NCBI GenBank assembly: GCA_963921195.1
Contig: OY992540.1
Span: forward strand, 23,572,262 to 23,636,261
Length of the DNA stretch: 64,000 nucleotides
Source: Pegoplata infirma
Taxonomy: Eukaryota > Arthropoda > Insecta > Diptera > Anthomyiidae
Direction: 5' to 3'
Shown: one piece after another, positions 11,312 to 23,284 of the stretch
Layout of the letters: each line of letters starts with the position of its first letter
Position numbering within the stretch: position 1 is the stretch's first letter
Made by a program: the position numbers and the translations under genes
Notes under the pieces: generated by a model
Seen by the model: the letters and a program-made list of their open reading frames with translations, nothing else
Told to the model about the DNA's origin: nothing
The model's database searches: none

Positions 11312-12389
11312 ATTGTGTCACATGGTCTTAAACTAATGAAAATAAATAAAAGTCAAATACAGTTACTTAAACCCGTGCTCCTTTGAAGTCAAAGTTCGCA
11401 AAGTAACGAAAAATCCCTGCAAGCAAAAATATTTTTAGATTTTTAATTTTTAATATTAATGAGCTTTATTAGCTTATTAACGACAAAAAAATTCATTTTA
11501 ATCGGACAAGTTTTTCAGTTCTAAAAGTGACTCCGAAAAGAAATTGATACTTGTTAGGGGCTTACCCTAAAAATGCCTGCGAATGTTGTACTCTTGCCCA
11601 AAACATTAAATCATGATAATGTTTTGCGGAAGATTTGGGTGTACTTGCCAAAGCAAAGTTTTTTTTAGAAAAAATAATGTTATATTACTTTGCTATTCCA
11701 TGCAAAACGAATTGATATATCGGTCGAGGACCCCATTAAAAAACCCAAAGAGCTGTACATTTCGTAAGTGATTGCAAAAAAAAAGTGCAAAAACGTGTTT
11801 TTACATTTTGGAGAATATAAAAGAATCGGCACCAAAGAATATAACACTCTCACTTGTTTTATGTACATTTGATAAACAAATGGAAAATTTTTATGCGATA
11901 AGCTTAAACCATAGAGTAAAGAAATAAACAGAGGTACGATTAGTGAAAACTTTGTGAAACCCAGATTGCGAACTACGATTATCTCAAGAATAGATAATAG
12001 AATATATAAAATTCTTTTGTTTTTTTTTTTTTTTTTCATTTACCTTTTAAATGCATTCGTTTTTTTCTTTATTTCCTTTTGAAAGAGATTTGGAATTTCT
12101 CTTTTTTTTCAATTTCCTTTTGAAATGAATTTGTAATTTTACATTTTTTTTAAATTTCTTTTTGAAAAGAATTCGTAATTTTTCTTTTTTTCAATTTCCT
12201 TTTGAAGTATTCTGGGTTTCTATCCCGAGATAATCGGAGTTTACGGCTAAAAAAAAAATTTTTCAAAAGGAGTGCGGTTTCACTATGTCTCTTATTCTCC
12301 TTACTCTATGCTTAGACTTGGTGAAAAAGTAGTTTTGGTAATTTTTTTTTTTTTTCACGAAAAACAAAATTATGTTAAAAAAAAATAAT

Positions 12390-13090
12390 GAACCCAAAAT
12401 TTTTGGTGAAAAAAAATTTTTATGAAAAAAAGTTTTTGATGAAAAGAAAAATTTTTTGATGTAAAAAAAAAAATTGATGAAAAAACTATGAAAAAAAATT
12501 TTTTGGTGAGAAAAAAATATTTGATAAAAAAAATTAATAAAAAAAATTGATGAAAAAATAATATGATAAAAAAAAATTTATGAAAAAAAATTTTGATGAA
12601 AAAAAAAAATTTATGAAAAAAAAAAATTTGATGAAAAAAAAATTAATGAAAAAAAAATTTGATGAAAAAAAAAATTTATGAAAAAAAAAAATTTGGTGAC
12701 AAAAAAAAAATTGATGAAAAAAAATTAATAAAAATAAAATTTGATAAAAAAAAAATTGATGGAAAAAAAAAATTGATAAAAAGAAAAAAAATTTGATAAA
12801 AAAAAAAATTGATGAAAAAAAAAATGAATAAAAAAATTAATGAAAAAAAAATTGATGAAAAAAAAAATTTTATGAAAAAAAAATTTGATGAAAAAAAAAT
12901 TGATAAAAAAAAATTGACAAAAAAAAAAAAAAAAAATTGATAAAAAAAATGATGAAAAAAATTATTATAAAAAAAAAACATTGATGAAAAAAAAATTTTG
13001 ATGGAAAAAAAAATTGATGAAAAAAAAATAATTTGATGAAAAAAAAATTTTTTTGATAAAAAAAAAAAAAATTTGATAAAAAATTTTTGA
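12390..13090. repeat. GATGAAAA simple-sequence tract
   Basis: Degenerate short tandem words (GATGAAAAAA, TTGATGAAAA, TTTGATAAAA) fill this part of E1. The long minus-strand frame across it is only Phe-rich low-complexity translation and is not a gene. Confidence 0.85.
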
Positions 13091-13493
13091 AAATAGTAAT
13101 TCTGGTTTTCTTTTTCGTTAATTGCACTGCGTGACAAAACTAGCCACTATTTTAGAAAACAAGAGGTTCGACCATCATTTCGGACATGCTGAATCGAATG
13201 GCGTACACCGTTTTTCGATGTATGGTACAGTTTTCTTGCTAAATGTCATTAAAGATTGGCTGATTTTCAGCTTCTTTTTTAATAAAAAAATTTCCAAAGC
13301 TAATGATTTTTAAATGTTATGAAAAACAAAGATATCACTTATAGCAATATCTCTAATATAAATTTGGTTTAAAGCTTTTCATCTTAAGTCCTTAAATTCG
13401 CGGATTTATTCATTTTTTTACGTTTTCGCGAAATTATCCCCTAAATTGGTCTCTGATAAAAAACTTGCATTTTGTTTATCATAAAGGTATCTA

Positions 13494-13971
13494 CACTCTA
13501 AAAAACGCATGTAAACTTACTATTATAAATTGGTTAAAGTTTTGTTGAATAGCACGCATTTTGTGTTAATATAAACACTAAATGCGTAAAATAATTGTAA
13601 ACAAATTAAACACAGCAAATTATAATTATTATCCGTTAATTCAAATATTTTACACACAAATGAGTTAATAAAATTGTCAAACAACATACATACACACATG
13701 TTTAATAACTAAAACGCCAGATAAAAAGCACAATCGTCGGTAGCTTAGTGGTTAAGGAGTGTTGTTTCAAATCGGAAGGGTGCGAGTTTGATGCTGGCTG
13801 GAGCCGTATGTTTTTTTTTTTTTTTTTTTATTCACCTCTTTTTATTTAAAGTGACCACTGGTCAATTTATTTAATTTACACATTCAGAGTAAAATTACCT
13901 AATTTATAGTAGGAGTCCAGTTTCCTACTAAGTATAAATTGTGTAAATTTTAACAAATTTTGATTAGAGTG
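13494..13971 (+). mobile_element. TA-flanked MITE with tRNA-like core, copy 2
   Basis: Ends CACTCTAAAAAACGCATG and, inverted, CACTCTAATCAAAA; TA precedes the left end, while the right flank (GCG) has been lost or altered. It is co-linear with the copy at 8058-8830. Length is 478 bp. It contains the tRNA-like segment at 13734-13806, followed by a T tract. Confidence 0.75.
13734..13806 (+). other. tRNA-like segment in MITE copy 2
   Basis: An A-box-like TAGCTTAGTGGTTA (13741-13754) and a B-box-like GAGTTTGATGC (13784-13794) have tRNA spacing. The T-arm GCGAG/CTGGC pairs at four of five positions. The acceptor stem does not pair well, and a T run follows soon after, as for a polymerase III unit. 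It is a tRNA-derived relic rather than a working tRNA. Confidence 0.55.
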
Positions 13972-15127
13972 GCGAAAAACCGGTTTTTTGTGTATGGCAG
14001 CATCACTTTACGAGATGATTTAAGACTCCATCTATTAGTATATAATGTGGGAACCTTAAACAATGAACTGACCCAAAATTTGTCCAAAAAAGTATTCATT
14101 TGCAAAAGTTATCTTAACAAAAACTATAATTATTGTATGGCAAACACTGAAATAATAGTTTTTGTTAAGATAACTTTTGCAAATGAAAACTTTTTTGGCC
14201 AAATTTTTGATCAGTTTGTTGTTTAAGGTTCCCACATTATATACTAAAATATGGAGCCATAAATCATCTCGTAAAGTGATGCTGCCATATACAAAAAAAA
14301 CGGGTTTTCGCGATTTTCATCGTGATGGTCCATATATCATAGCTGTTTTTTGTACACTATTCGTATTGTTAGGGATGATTCACTAAAAGCAAGTTTTTTA
14401 TCAAAGACCAATTTGGCTGTTAATTTCGCGAAACCCTTAAAAAATTAAGAAATTCGCGAATTTAAGGGCTTTAGATGAAAAGCTTTAAACAAAATTTGCA
14501 TAAGAAATATTGCTACAAGTCATATCTTTGTTTTCCATGCCATAAAATTTATAAATCATTAGCTTTGCAAATTTTTTTGTTAAAAAACTGGCTCGAAATC
14601 AGAAAATCTTTAACGACATTTTGCAAGAAAACTGTACCATACATCGAAAAACGGAGTACGCCATTCGAATCAGCATGTCCGAAATATATAGAAATGATCA
14701 AAACTCTTGTTTATTTTTTAGTGTTCCGCAGTGTTGTTAGCTTATATAGTCAAACTGAGGTGGCGTCCTGCAACTTTTTTAAAATTAGACACCAGCCTAA
14801 AAACATTATCATGTTAAAAAAAAATGTTATTAATTTTGGTCTTAAAAAGGCCCAAAACTCCATTTGTGCAACCTGTCTCAATTATTTTTTTCTGAGTCAC
14901 TTTTGGAACTGAAAACCTTGTCCGATCGTAATGTAAAATCACTAATATAAAAAAAAAAAGTCGAAAAAATAGAAGTGAATGTAATGTTTTTTTACCTTGT
15001 GAAGTTTTCTGTACCTAGTGAACTTTGGCTCAAATTTTTTCTACATCAGTTTAAGACCAAAAACATGGCAAAACATATCGCTCTATAGATGGGGAAAGAC
15101 CAAAGTTAAAATTTCGCTGCCACCCTA

Positions 15128-15951
15128 ATATGCATGTAGTTAGTGTCTATTATTAAGTACTTATAAGGTAGGTCATGCGTTTGGCACCCACCAATACACA
15201 GTGGGAGAAATGGCTTATTTTTTTTAAATATATTTCAGCCATTCAGTAAGTACTGAACCAATAGCCATGAAATTTAAAATGGTCATTCATATGGGAAATT
15301 TTTTAGTTTTAAGAACAATTGCAGGGTGTTCACTGGCACCCCTCCCTTGTAAGTTGGTTTATTGTTGTTAATATATCACGTGTTATAGAATGTGCTACAC
15401 TTTGATTGTGTTAATTTAAGGAAATGGAAGAGACGGAAGTATTGTATTGATTTCTTTGTATTTAAGCACTTTTCATATGATATTTAACAATGTGTTATAA
15501 AATCCTAAAACATCATTGTGGCTTTTAAATTAACACAGAATCATAAACACAGAAAACAAATTTACTTATTTCTAGATAAAATTCAGTTGATGCAACAAAA
15601 TGAGCTGAAAACGTAAAATTAGTCGGGTGCGCCAAGATTTTTGCCAAAAATTGTTTTTTTTAGCAAAATGTAAATAACTTAACAATTCTTAAGGCAGTTT
15701 TAGATTCTGAGAATTATTTTACGTAAAAAAAACTCTTAAAACAAAGGTTTTTTTACGTAAAATATATCGCTCACATGGTGTCATAACTATAAATATTTGA
15801 TTTTGCAGAAAAGACCGGTTTATAGAAAATGAAAGAGTGGTGTGTTCTCTTCTCAAACGGTGGGTTTAAAAGATATTTATACGAATTTTTGACACAATAT
15901 AAAGCATAATGTAACTAACAATTCTGTATCATTAACTCAAAAATCACGTTT
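15128..15951. other. Non-coding stretch, no feature resolved
   Basis: Moderately complex sequence with no coding-like frame, no RNA gene and no inverted-repeat pair that I could close. It may be host DNA or an old repeat. Confidence 0.4.
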
Positions 15952-16605
15952 TATACCCTCCACTTAGTGATAGAGGGTATATATAAGTTTGTCATTCCGT
16001 TTGTAACTCATCGAAGTATCGGTCTGCGACCCCATAAAGTATATATATTCATGATCCCCGATCGATTTTAAGACATTCTAGCGATGTCGGTCTGTCTGTC
16101 TGTCCGTCTGTCTGTTTGTCTGTGGAAATGGTGATCACGGCCAAAGTATTACACGGAGATGACTGAAACTTAATATATATATTGGAAGTTCTCCAGAGAA
16201 GTTTGGTATTGCATTTGAGTGATATTGGTTCAGCGGTTCAAAAGTTAAGAACGAAAATGTAAGGACAGGAAGGAAAATTTTAGTACATTCAACATAACCT
16301 AAAAATACAAAATGCTTTAATTCGGCTGCTGGTTGACATATGTGAACATAATTGAACACCAAATGGTATTTAAACAAGTACGAACATATTTTTTGACAAA
16401 AAAATAAAAAAATCGCGGATTTTTTTTTACCAATTTTTTTTTTGCGGAAATTTTTTTTGTCAAAAAAAATTTTTTTTTTTCAAAAGTATTTTTTTTTTTC
16501 AAAAGTATTTTTCTTTTAAAAAAAGTTGTTTGCAATAATCTTTTTAAAATTGTGGAGGGTATCACAACATTTAACTTTTTTTACTTGTTAACTTTTTTAC
16601 TTGTT
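15952..16605 (+). repeat. Hairpin repeat family B, copy B1
   Basis: The head is TATACCCTCCACTTAGTGAT with inner GAGGGTATA. Then follow the B-specific TTTGTAACTCATCGAAGTAT, a GTCT/GTCC tract, one block with GGTTCAGCGGTTCAAAAGTT, CACCAAATGGTATTT, and a tail with TGTGGAGGGTATCAC and TTTTTTTACTTGTTAAC. The small TTCGGC palindrome seen in B2-B4 has been lost. No protein is encoded. Confidence 0.75.
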
Positions 16606-16689
16606 AGTTATGACACTGTCAAAAAAATTAATAAAAGTAATAATGTATTGCAATATATTTTTTTTTTTTTTTTTTATTTTTCAAAAATT

Positions 16690-16950
16690 CTAAATTTTTA
16701 TTTAAATTTCCCAAAAATCCAAAACTTTTACCGACGGTAGCCAAAGGTTAAAATAATCAGATTTGGATCCAATCTAGTTTAAATGATGGATTGTCTCAAG
16801 CTCTTTAAAAGAATCAAGGGGTACATTTTTTTTTTTAATTCTTAAATAGAGAAAAAAAACATTTTTTTTTTCAAATTTTAAATAGCGATATCTCGAAAAC
16901 CGTTTCACAGATTTTAATTTTTTTTTATATTTGTTCAGCACATCAAAGTT
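16690..16950. repeat. Dispersed repeat fragment with ATCTCGAAAACCG word
   Basis: Shares TCTCAAGCTCTTTAAAA and AGCGATATCTCGAAAACCG with blocks near 5281-5860 and 20400-20600. Borders are unclear; it is flanked by T tracts. Confidence 0.5.
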
Positions 16951-17371
16951 AAAAAAAAAAAAAATGATTTATCGCAAGCCATTTTTTTAATTTTTTTTTT
17001 CAAACAATTTAAATAAATCAGTAAAAGTTAAGAAAGTTTCAGCATATTTATAAATTTCAAATAAATTTATCAAAACTAAATCAAAATCTTAGAAATCTTT
17101 CGAAAAAAAAGCCTGTAAAGCGAGGTATACATATAAAAATTTGCAATTCAAGTGACATTTGAACTTTATCTGGTTGGTACATCTATACATATTTTATATA
17201 CACAAAAAGCTTTATGCATATTTTAAGTCTTTTACTCAATGTATGAAAGTGTAAAAAGTATTTTATATAGATATATAGAAAGTGTATAAAATAAACTCAA
17301 CAGGTTGTTCATTTTACGCGGTTGTAGGCCATATTACTCACAAAGTAAGTGTGTTTTAAATTGAATGTATA

Positions 17372-18966
17372 CACCGAAAAAAATCCATGCAACATTTTAC
17401 GAAAAAAAGTTTCGTACTTTGTTTTTTCGTAAAATACACGAAAGTTGACTACATAGTACGAAAAACTTTAGTACTAAATTTCGTATTTTTACGAAAGTAA
17501 CGAAAATGATTAGTAAATATTTTTTTCGTAATATTTACAAATGTTGACTACATATTACAAAAATATTTTTGTAAAAACTTTTGTAATTTTACGAAAGTAA
17601 CGAAAAAAAGAATGTAAATTTTTCTTTCGTAAAATATACGAATGTTGACAACATATTACAAAAAAAAGTGTACAGACTTTCGTATTTTTACGAAAATAAT
17701 TCGTAAAAACTTCTTTCGTAAAATATACGAAAGTGGACTTTATATTACGAAAAAAAAAATAGTCAAGAATTTTGTAATTTTACGAAACTAATGAAAAAAG
17801 AAGAAATCTTTAAATGCATGCTTAAAGGGTGTTTTTATGCACTCCAACTACAGTATTGGGGCATAATCACTTTGTCATTTCGTGTGTAACGCTTAGAAAT
17901 ATCGGTCGGGGACCCCATAAAGTATATATATTATTGATCTATGATAGATTCTAAGGCATTCTATTAATGTCCGTCTGCATAAAACACGGATAACATTCAA
18001 AATAAAAAAGATAGACTCCTGATGTTTAGCACGAACAAGTCTGTTGGTCATCAGCAGGTTAAGTTCGTATGTGGGCAAAATCGGTCCATGCAAAAAAAAA
18101 TTTCCCCTTAAAGAAATAAACCAACCTCTGAAAAACCTAATTTTTTTAAAGTGTTTTTCTGCATTTTTGTTAAACAAATGAAACATTTTTATGTCAAAAA
18201 AAATTTTAAATACTGTGCTTCAACCCAGGGGATTAGAAAATGTCTTGTGGTCGTGGGTATAAAGAATTAATTTCAATAATGATAACTCTGATAATTTTTT
18301 TACTTATTTGGGATATAAAAGATTCGGCAAAGCCGAATTTAAAGCTCTCACTTGGTTTTTATTTATTTTAAGGATCAATTAAAATTTGAGGCTAATCGGA
18401 TCAAATAAAATTTGATATAAGTTTTTTTTTACATGTGGGGAGGTGGTCCTACAAAAAAATCATCTCAACATATCATCATAAGTTCTTGTAGTGTGAACGT
18501 AGCCTTAAACAAAATCATTGTAAATAATGAATGAAATCTTATAAGTCTCTGTTAAGAAGAAACAATTAATTGCTTGGAAATGTTGCTGTCAAAACGTTGA
18601 AAACGTTTTGACATTTCAACGTTTTCAAGAAAGAATTTTTACATGTAATTTCGTTTATTTACCGATTTTTTTTTACAAAAGATTTTCGTAAAAAAAAAAA
18701 TATTTCGTTTATTTTACGAAATAATTTCGTAAAGCAAAAAAAAAATATGTCGTTTATTTTACGAAAATATTCGTAAAACACAAAAATTTTTTGCGTTTAT
18801 TTTACGAAATTTTTTTGTAAAATACAAAAATAATTTCGTTTATTTTACGAAAAAATTTCGTGCATTTCGTACATTGTACGCAAGAATTTCGTGGTGCGAA
18901 ACAACGAAATTTTTCGTACAATGTACGAACGTTTTCGTACATATAAGGCAGGAATTTTTTTCGGTG
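17372..18966. mobile_element. TA-flanked element with CACCGAAAAAAAT ends and ACGAAA/TTTCGT arrays
   Basis: Ends CACCGAAAAAAATCC and, inverted, CACCGAAAAAAATTCC, with TA at 17370-17371 and 18967-18968. Both arms are arrays of short words such as TTTTACGAAA, TTTCGTAAAA and TACGAAAGTTGAC. A family C hairpin repeat lies between the arms. TA duplication suggests a Tc1/mariner-type MITE. Confidence 0.75.
17826..18362 (+). repeat. Hairpin repeat family C, copy C2, nested
   Basis: Contains TTTGTCATTTCGTGTGTAAC, GGTCGGGGACCCCATAAAG, GGCAAAATCGGTCCATG and the tail TTCGGCAAAGCCGAA followed by CTCTCACTTGGTTTTT. It is more diverged than families A and B. The tail resembles the head of the GATGAAAA composite elements. 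Confidence 0.6.
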
Positions 18967-19041
18967 TAGTATATGAAATTAACAGCATACTTTTAGGTGT
19001 TAAAAATTATTATTCAAGTTGATGATAATTAAGATATACAT

Positions 19042-19951
19042 TAGGGTGACAGCCAAATGTATGGACGAAATTTATTTTTTTGGAATTTGAAAAACCCAAT
19101 TTAAAACAGAAATACGATTGTCAAAATTAAAAAAAAAAATGTTGACATTTTTTCAGAGTAAGCTAAGGGCCCTAACCAGCTTCAATTTTTTTTCGGATTC
19201 ACTAATGAAACTGAAAAACTTGTCAGATTAAAATGAAATTTTTTGTCATTTCATATAAAAATGAAATTTTGTGCTAATAAAGCTATTAAAAAAAATATAA
19301 AAATCGAAAAAAAGTTCTGATTAATTTTTATTAAACAATAAAAATTGTTTTATTCGATCTTTAAAATATTACATTTTGAGGATGTTTATTCTGGTTCCAA
19401 GTCATTATTTTTTTTACCAATTAAAACCATGATAATCTCACAGCATAATTTTCAAGAAAACAATTTTTTTTTTGTTTTAAATTTATTTATGTTGGTCATT
19501 TTTGCAAGACTTAATCGACACGTGTTTCGGAATTTGTCAGATTCCATTGTCAAGATTATTTAGCAAAAATAGAAACGATTTACTACAAAGTAGCAAACGA
19601 GTCTAATGACAAATCGTGTTGTCGATTAAGTCTTGCAGAAATGATCAACATATATAAATTTAAAACAAAAAAAAAATTTTTCTTGAAAATTATGCTATGA
19701 GAATATCATGGTTTTAATTAGTAAAGAAAATAATGACCTCGAGCCAGAATAAACATCTTCAAAAGAAAAAAAAAATGTTTATGCTTATATGGATTTTTTT
19801 TTAACCTTGTGAACTTTGACCTTAAATGGCCACGGGTTTATGTTATTCGATTTGGCTCAAATTTTTTCTACATCAGTTTAAGACCATGTTGCACAATATT
19901 CCGCCCTGAAGATAGTGAAAATCCAAAGTTTGGTATTTTGTTGCCACCCTA
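19042..19951. mobile_element. hAT-type fold-back with TAGGGTG ends
   Basis: Ends TAGGGTGACAGCCAAATG and, inverted, TAGGGTGGCAACAAAATA. The arms are inverse copies meeting near 19570 (left GCAAGACTTAATCGACACG, right TGTCGATTAAGTCTTGCAG). Flanking octamers ATATACAT and ATATATAC agree only if a 2-bp AT slip occurred on the right. Frames are short; no transposase. Confidence 0.65.
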
Positions 19952-19961
19952 ATATATACAG

Positions 19962-21939
19962 TAGACTGGCATTTTTTTGTCATCTTTCGATTTTTCCAAG
20001 TGTCCCGGCAAATTTTTATTGTCCTAGGTCTAAAACTTATGTGGAAAAATTTGATGTCAATCGGATTAAATTAACCCGTGGCTCCCGGAGGTCAAAGTTT
20101 TGGATTTTTGAAAAATTTTTAAAAATAAAATTAAAAAAAAATTATTTTTCGACACATCATATTTGTTAATTTCGATGCGCTGAGCACGAATATCAAAAAA
20201 AAAAAATGCTTGATCGGTTTTCGAGATTACGCCATTTCAAATTTGTAAAAAATGGCGGTTTTTTCCTACGTTCAAGAAATTTTTTAAAAAAAGTCTCAAA
20301 ATTTCATTCCGACAATTTGATATTTGATTTGATATTCGTATTCAGCATGCTAAAATTAATAAAAATAATGCATCGCAAGATATTTTTTTTTTATTTTTTC
20401 ATTTTCAAAAATCCAAAATTTTGGTGGAAATTTTCCAAAAGTCCAAAACTTTGATCGAAGGGCGCCACGGGTTAAAATGATAGAATTTGGCTCAAATTAG
20501 TTTAAAATGAAATATTGTCTCAAGCTCTACAAAAAAAGTCGGCGGAAAGAAATTTTGAGACTTTTTTTAAAAAATTTGTTGAACGTAGGAAAAAACTCCT
20601 ATAAATAATTTTTAATGTGTGGCAATTATGGTGATTAAACTCACAAAAGGTTGAACATTTTTGGTTTATATTCTAATTTTGATAAAATTTTATTATATTT
20701 TCAATGTTTTATTCTCAATAAGTATTTTATTTACGAAAAAACATCAAATAAAACAAAATTGGATCTATTTTTTTTTTTTTTTTAAATATAACTAGGTGGA
20801 TAAAAAATATTCAACGCTTATAGCGAACTTCTCTTATAACGAACTATTTTTACTGGTCCCTCGGAGTTCGTTATAACCGCCCAGGCAGAAACTGCCAACC
20901 GTTCCAAAGAAAAAGTCTCGGCAAAGCACTTTATTTTTTGTGTAAAAGGTATTATGAATTCGAAAAGTGCTTTTCAAGCGCTTTGCCAATGTTTTTCTAT
21001 TTAAATCCGTTCAAAGTATAATTTTTTTATTAAAATTTATTAATTTTCATAACAATTGGAATATTTTTTATTCCCCTGCAGGATAAGTGGCAGGTCCTTG
21101 ATAGTTCTCGTGATATGTCACTTAGACACAATGACCTACATATTACAAACTTGACACCTTTTATATAAAACACCTGTTTCTTTCGTGAGGAAGTGTCAAA
21201 AACTCCGGATACATCACGTGTGAAATATCACTGGGCCTATCCCTTTGGAACACTACCCGATTCGGTTCAATACACCACTTTTTTTCGGGACTTTTCCAAA
21301 AATTTTCCTAGAAGCATTTTAAATTAATTTTTTATTCCAAAACGCAAAGTAAACTGCAAACAAATTTTTTCCGGGACTTAAAAAAAATATTTCAAAGTTT
21401 GTCCAAAATTTGTTTATCCTAATAAATTAGTCAATACATTTTTTATACTAATTTAATAAATTTCTTTATTCCAATAAACACCAAAAAAAGATGTGTCTTA
21501 TGGACTTGTACAATTTTGATACATCCCATTTTTTTATTCTAAAAGTGCTATAATAGTACCATATTTTTTGTTTTTAAAGCGCTTTCAAAGCGCTTTAAAA
21601 TAGCAACGGCATACCGTTTACCGTGGTTATCATTTTGGACGCTGGGGGAGTACTAAACTGTGATGCTTTCCCAGCACACAAGCGACCATAAAAGGTACCT
21701 TGCCAGCGCTTTCCCGTTCGTATTTTTCTGCCTGGGCGGGTTCGACTGTATTTATTTATTTTTTTTTTTTTAATTTTTCAAAAATCCAAAACTTTGACCG
21801 CCGGGAGCCACGGGTTAATTTAATCCGATTGACCTCAAATTGGTACCATATAAGGTTTAGGCCTAGTAGAATAAAAAAATGCCCGGACTTTGAAAATCGG
21901 AATAGAAAAAAATTTGCTATACAGAAAAATGCCAGTCTA
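19962..21939. mobile_element. hAT-type element with TAGACTGGCATTTTT ends
   Basis: Ends TAGACTGGCATTTTT and its exact inverse, with 8-bp flanks ATATACAG (19954-19961) and ATGTACAG (21940-21947), a 7 of 8 match. Inside, GCCACGGGTTAA-type words recur in both orientations. A CCCAGGCAG MITE interrupts the right half. Diverged relatives lie near 42085-42215, 48549-48690 and 50925-51480. No intact transposase frame. Confidence 0.8.
20880..21736. mobile_element. CCCAGGCAG-ended MITE nested in the hAT-type element
   Basis: Ends CCCAGGCAGAAACTGCC and, inverted, CCCAGGCAGAAAAATACG, with CG on both sides as a possible 2-bp duplication. The sequences outside (ACTCCGAGGGACC type words, GTTCGTTATAACC and GGTTCGACTGTA) would rejoin. 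They look like a pogo/Tigger-like fragment. Confidence 0.6.
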
Positions 21940-21947
21940 ATGTACAG

Positions 21948-22562
21948 CGTACAGTGTACATTGTACACATGTTAATCACAAAAGCTCTGTTTTTTAAAAA
22001 CTTGAATTTGGATAAGGCATACTAGCAATGGAATTTATTTAATCCAAAATTAAATATTTATAACTGAAGTTTTTATTTATTTCGGTTTGAGTCCATATTA
22101 ATAATAATTAAATATCTATGTAAAACAAAATACAGCAAATAAAAAAATAAAAAAATTACCTTCAGCTAGAATAATTCTACTCAAAATTATTAAAAAAAAA
22201 CCCATATTAAGCTTTTGCAGCATTTTTACAGCATACCTTAAGAATAATTTTCGCAGAAGGACTAATTTAATCTTAATGACTAAAAAGCACATCTTAATAA
22301 CTAATTTAACTTACAAATTATTATATTTTATTAACGAAAGGTTTTTAGTTTATAAATTAAGAATTATTTTTTTAGAAACAAGACACCAATTAATTTTTTA
22401 TTACTTCATGTTGGATGCACAATTTGCTGGTTGCCTCTTTTATGTTTTAATAAAGACTCAACAAATGTAAACAAATTAGTTATAGTAACATGAAAGTCAA
22501 TCTTACTGACAGTAATTAGAACTTTATTAGGCATTAGCACAACAATATTTTTGAAGATTTTC
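21948..22562. other. AT-rich non-coding stretch
   Basis: No gene or resolved repeat was seen, apart from a short CAGCTAGAATAATTCTACTC fragment near 22165 of the dispersed CTCGAG-core family. Frames are A/T run translations. Confidence 0.4.
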
Positions 22563-22760
22563 ATACCCTCCATCCACAGGGGTGTACTATTTTGCCATTC
22601 CGTGTGTTACACATTAAAGTTTCTATGGAGGTTTCGAAAAGTACTAAAAACTGTAAAAAAGAAATTGGGAAAATCTTAAAAAAAATTCAAAGTGTCCAAC
22701 TTGACGCGTTACAAACGAAATGACAAAGTAAGCATACCCCTATACATATTAGAGTGGTCC
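22563..22760. repeat. Short hairpin repeat family C remnant holding a fold-back fragment
   Basis: ATACCCTCCATCCACAGGGG with GCCATTCCGTGTGTTACAC lies at the left; the right side ends in inverse words (ACAAACGAAATGACAAAG, then TACCCCTATA). Between them, near 22622-22700, a piece of the TGGGGCATTCC fold-back arm is found (AAGTACTAAAAACTGTAAA). Confidence 0.5.
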
Positions 22761-23284
22761 AAAAAACCAAAATGTTGTAAATCACGTAGTTAGAATTATA
22801 CCTACTTGAAAAGTTTATCATTTTATTAAAAAAATATAAATATATAAAAATATAAAAAGTAACATAGTACTCACATATATAACATATGAAATTAAATTTA
22901 CCATGCAGAATATAAACTCAATGGCATTTGACAGTAGAAAATAATGTAATTTTGTCTTAACTGCTTAAAGAAACACTGTAAAACTTATATGTAACAATGT
23001 ATTTGAAAATATGAAAAAGTGCAATCATGTGAAAAAAAAAGTTTTCAGCCGTTTAGAGAAATTTGTTTCGCATGCACTTGACATTTCATTTATAAATTTG
23101 GTTACCAAAACATTAATCACTAGCTTGGATGGATTTTAAATTCTACGAAATGTTTTGTGTAAATAATAGAGAGAGAGAGAGGTGTTCATGGAACATGCAC
23201 TCTAGCATGTCCCGAAATCAGGAAATTTTGGAATTTCTTTAGGGTATAGCACTAGAGCGATGCTTATTGAAGAGCTTATTACGA
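22761..23284. other. Non-coding stretch with a GA dinucleotide run
   Basis: Begins with TAGAGTGGTCC, which looks like a lone hAT-type end. A short GAGAGAGAGAGAG run lies near 23170. No gene was found. Confidence 0.4.

Larger units (their letters stand above)
13125..14733. mobile_element. Palindromic element with CACTGCG ends and 3-bp TSD
   Basis: Ends CACTGCGTGACAAAACTAGC and, inverted, CACTGCGGAACACTAAAAAA, flanked by TTG at 13122-13124 and 14734-14736. The empty site CGTTAATTGTTAGCTTATA is present in E3 and E4. The arms meet near 14140 and carry inverse words such as AAAAGTTATCTTAACAAAAA. CACTG ends with a short TSD suggest the CACTA/Chapaev group, but no transposase is present. A TA-type MITE sits in the left arm. 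Confidence 0.7.
11568..14816 (+). mobile_element. Composite GATGAAAA-tract element E1 (interrupted)
   Basis: Matches E2-E4: a head with GTACTCTTGCCCAAAACATT and GAGGACCCCATTAAAAA, a block ending AACACTCTCACTTGTTTT, a long run of GATGAAAAAA-like words, then GCTTATATAGTCAAACTGAG and a tail with AAAACATTATCATG. The head resembles hairpin family C (compare GGGGACCCCATAAAG and CTCTCACTTGGTTTT in 17826-18362). This copy lacks the CACCAGCTGGTG palindrome and is split by 13125-14733. Borders are approximate. Confidence 0.6.
11181..15127. mobile_element. Outer hAT-type fold-back, shell of a four-level nest
   Basis: Ends TAGGGCGACAGCAAAATT and, inverted, TAGGGTGGCAGCGAAATT. Inner arm words match in inverse: left ATCGGACAAGTTTTTCAG near 11500 and right CTGAAAACCTTGTCCGAT near 14910. 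The relative at 19042-19951 shares the right-end sequence (CTACATCAGTTTAAGACCA). The flanking octamers TAATGCAA and ATATGCAT match only partly. It contains the composite element E1. Confidence 0.65.

Noticed and set aside
12676..13137. Long minus-strand frame across E1
   Set aside because: It is Phe-rich low-complexity translation of a GATGAAAA tract, with no start context or conserved domain.
13734..13806. Functional tRNA gene
   Set aside because: The acceptor stem and anticodon arm are poor and the copy lies in a repeated MITE; called tRNA-like only.
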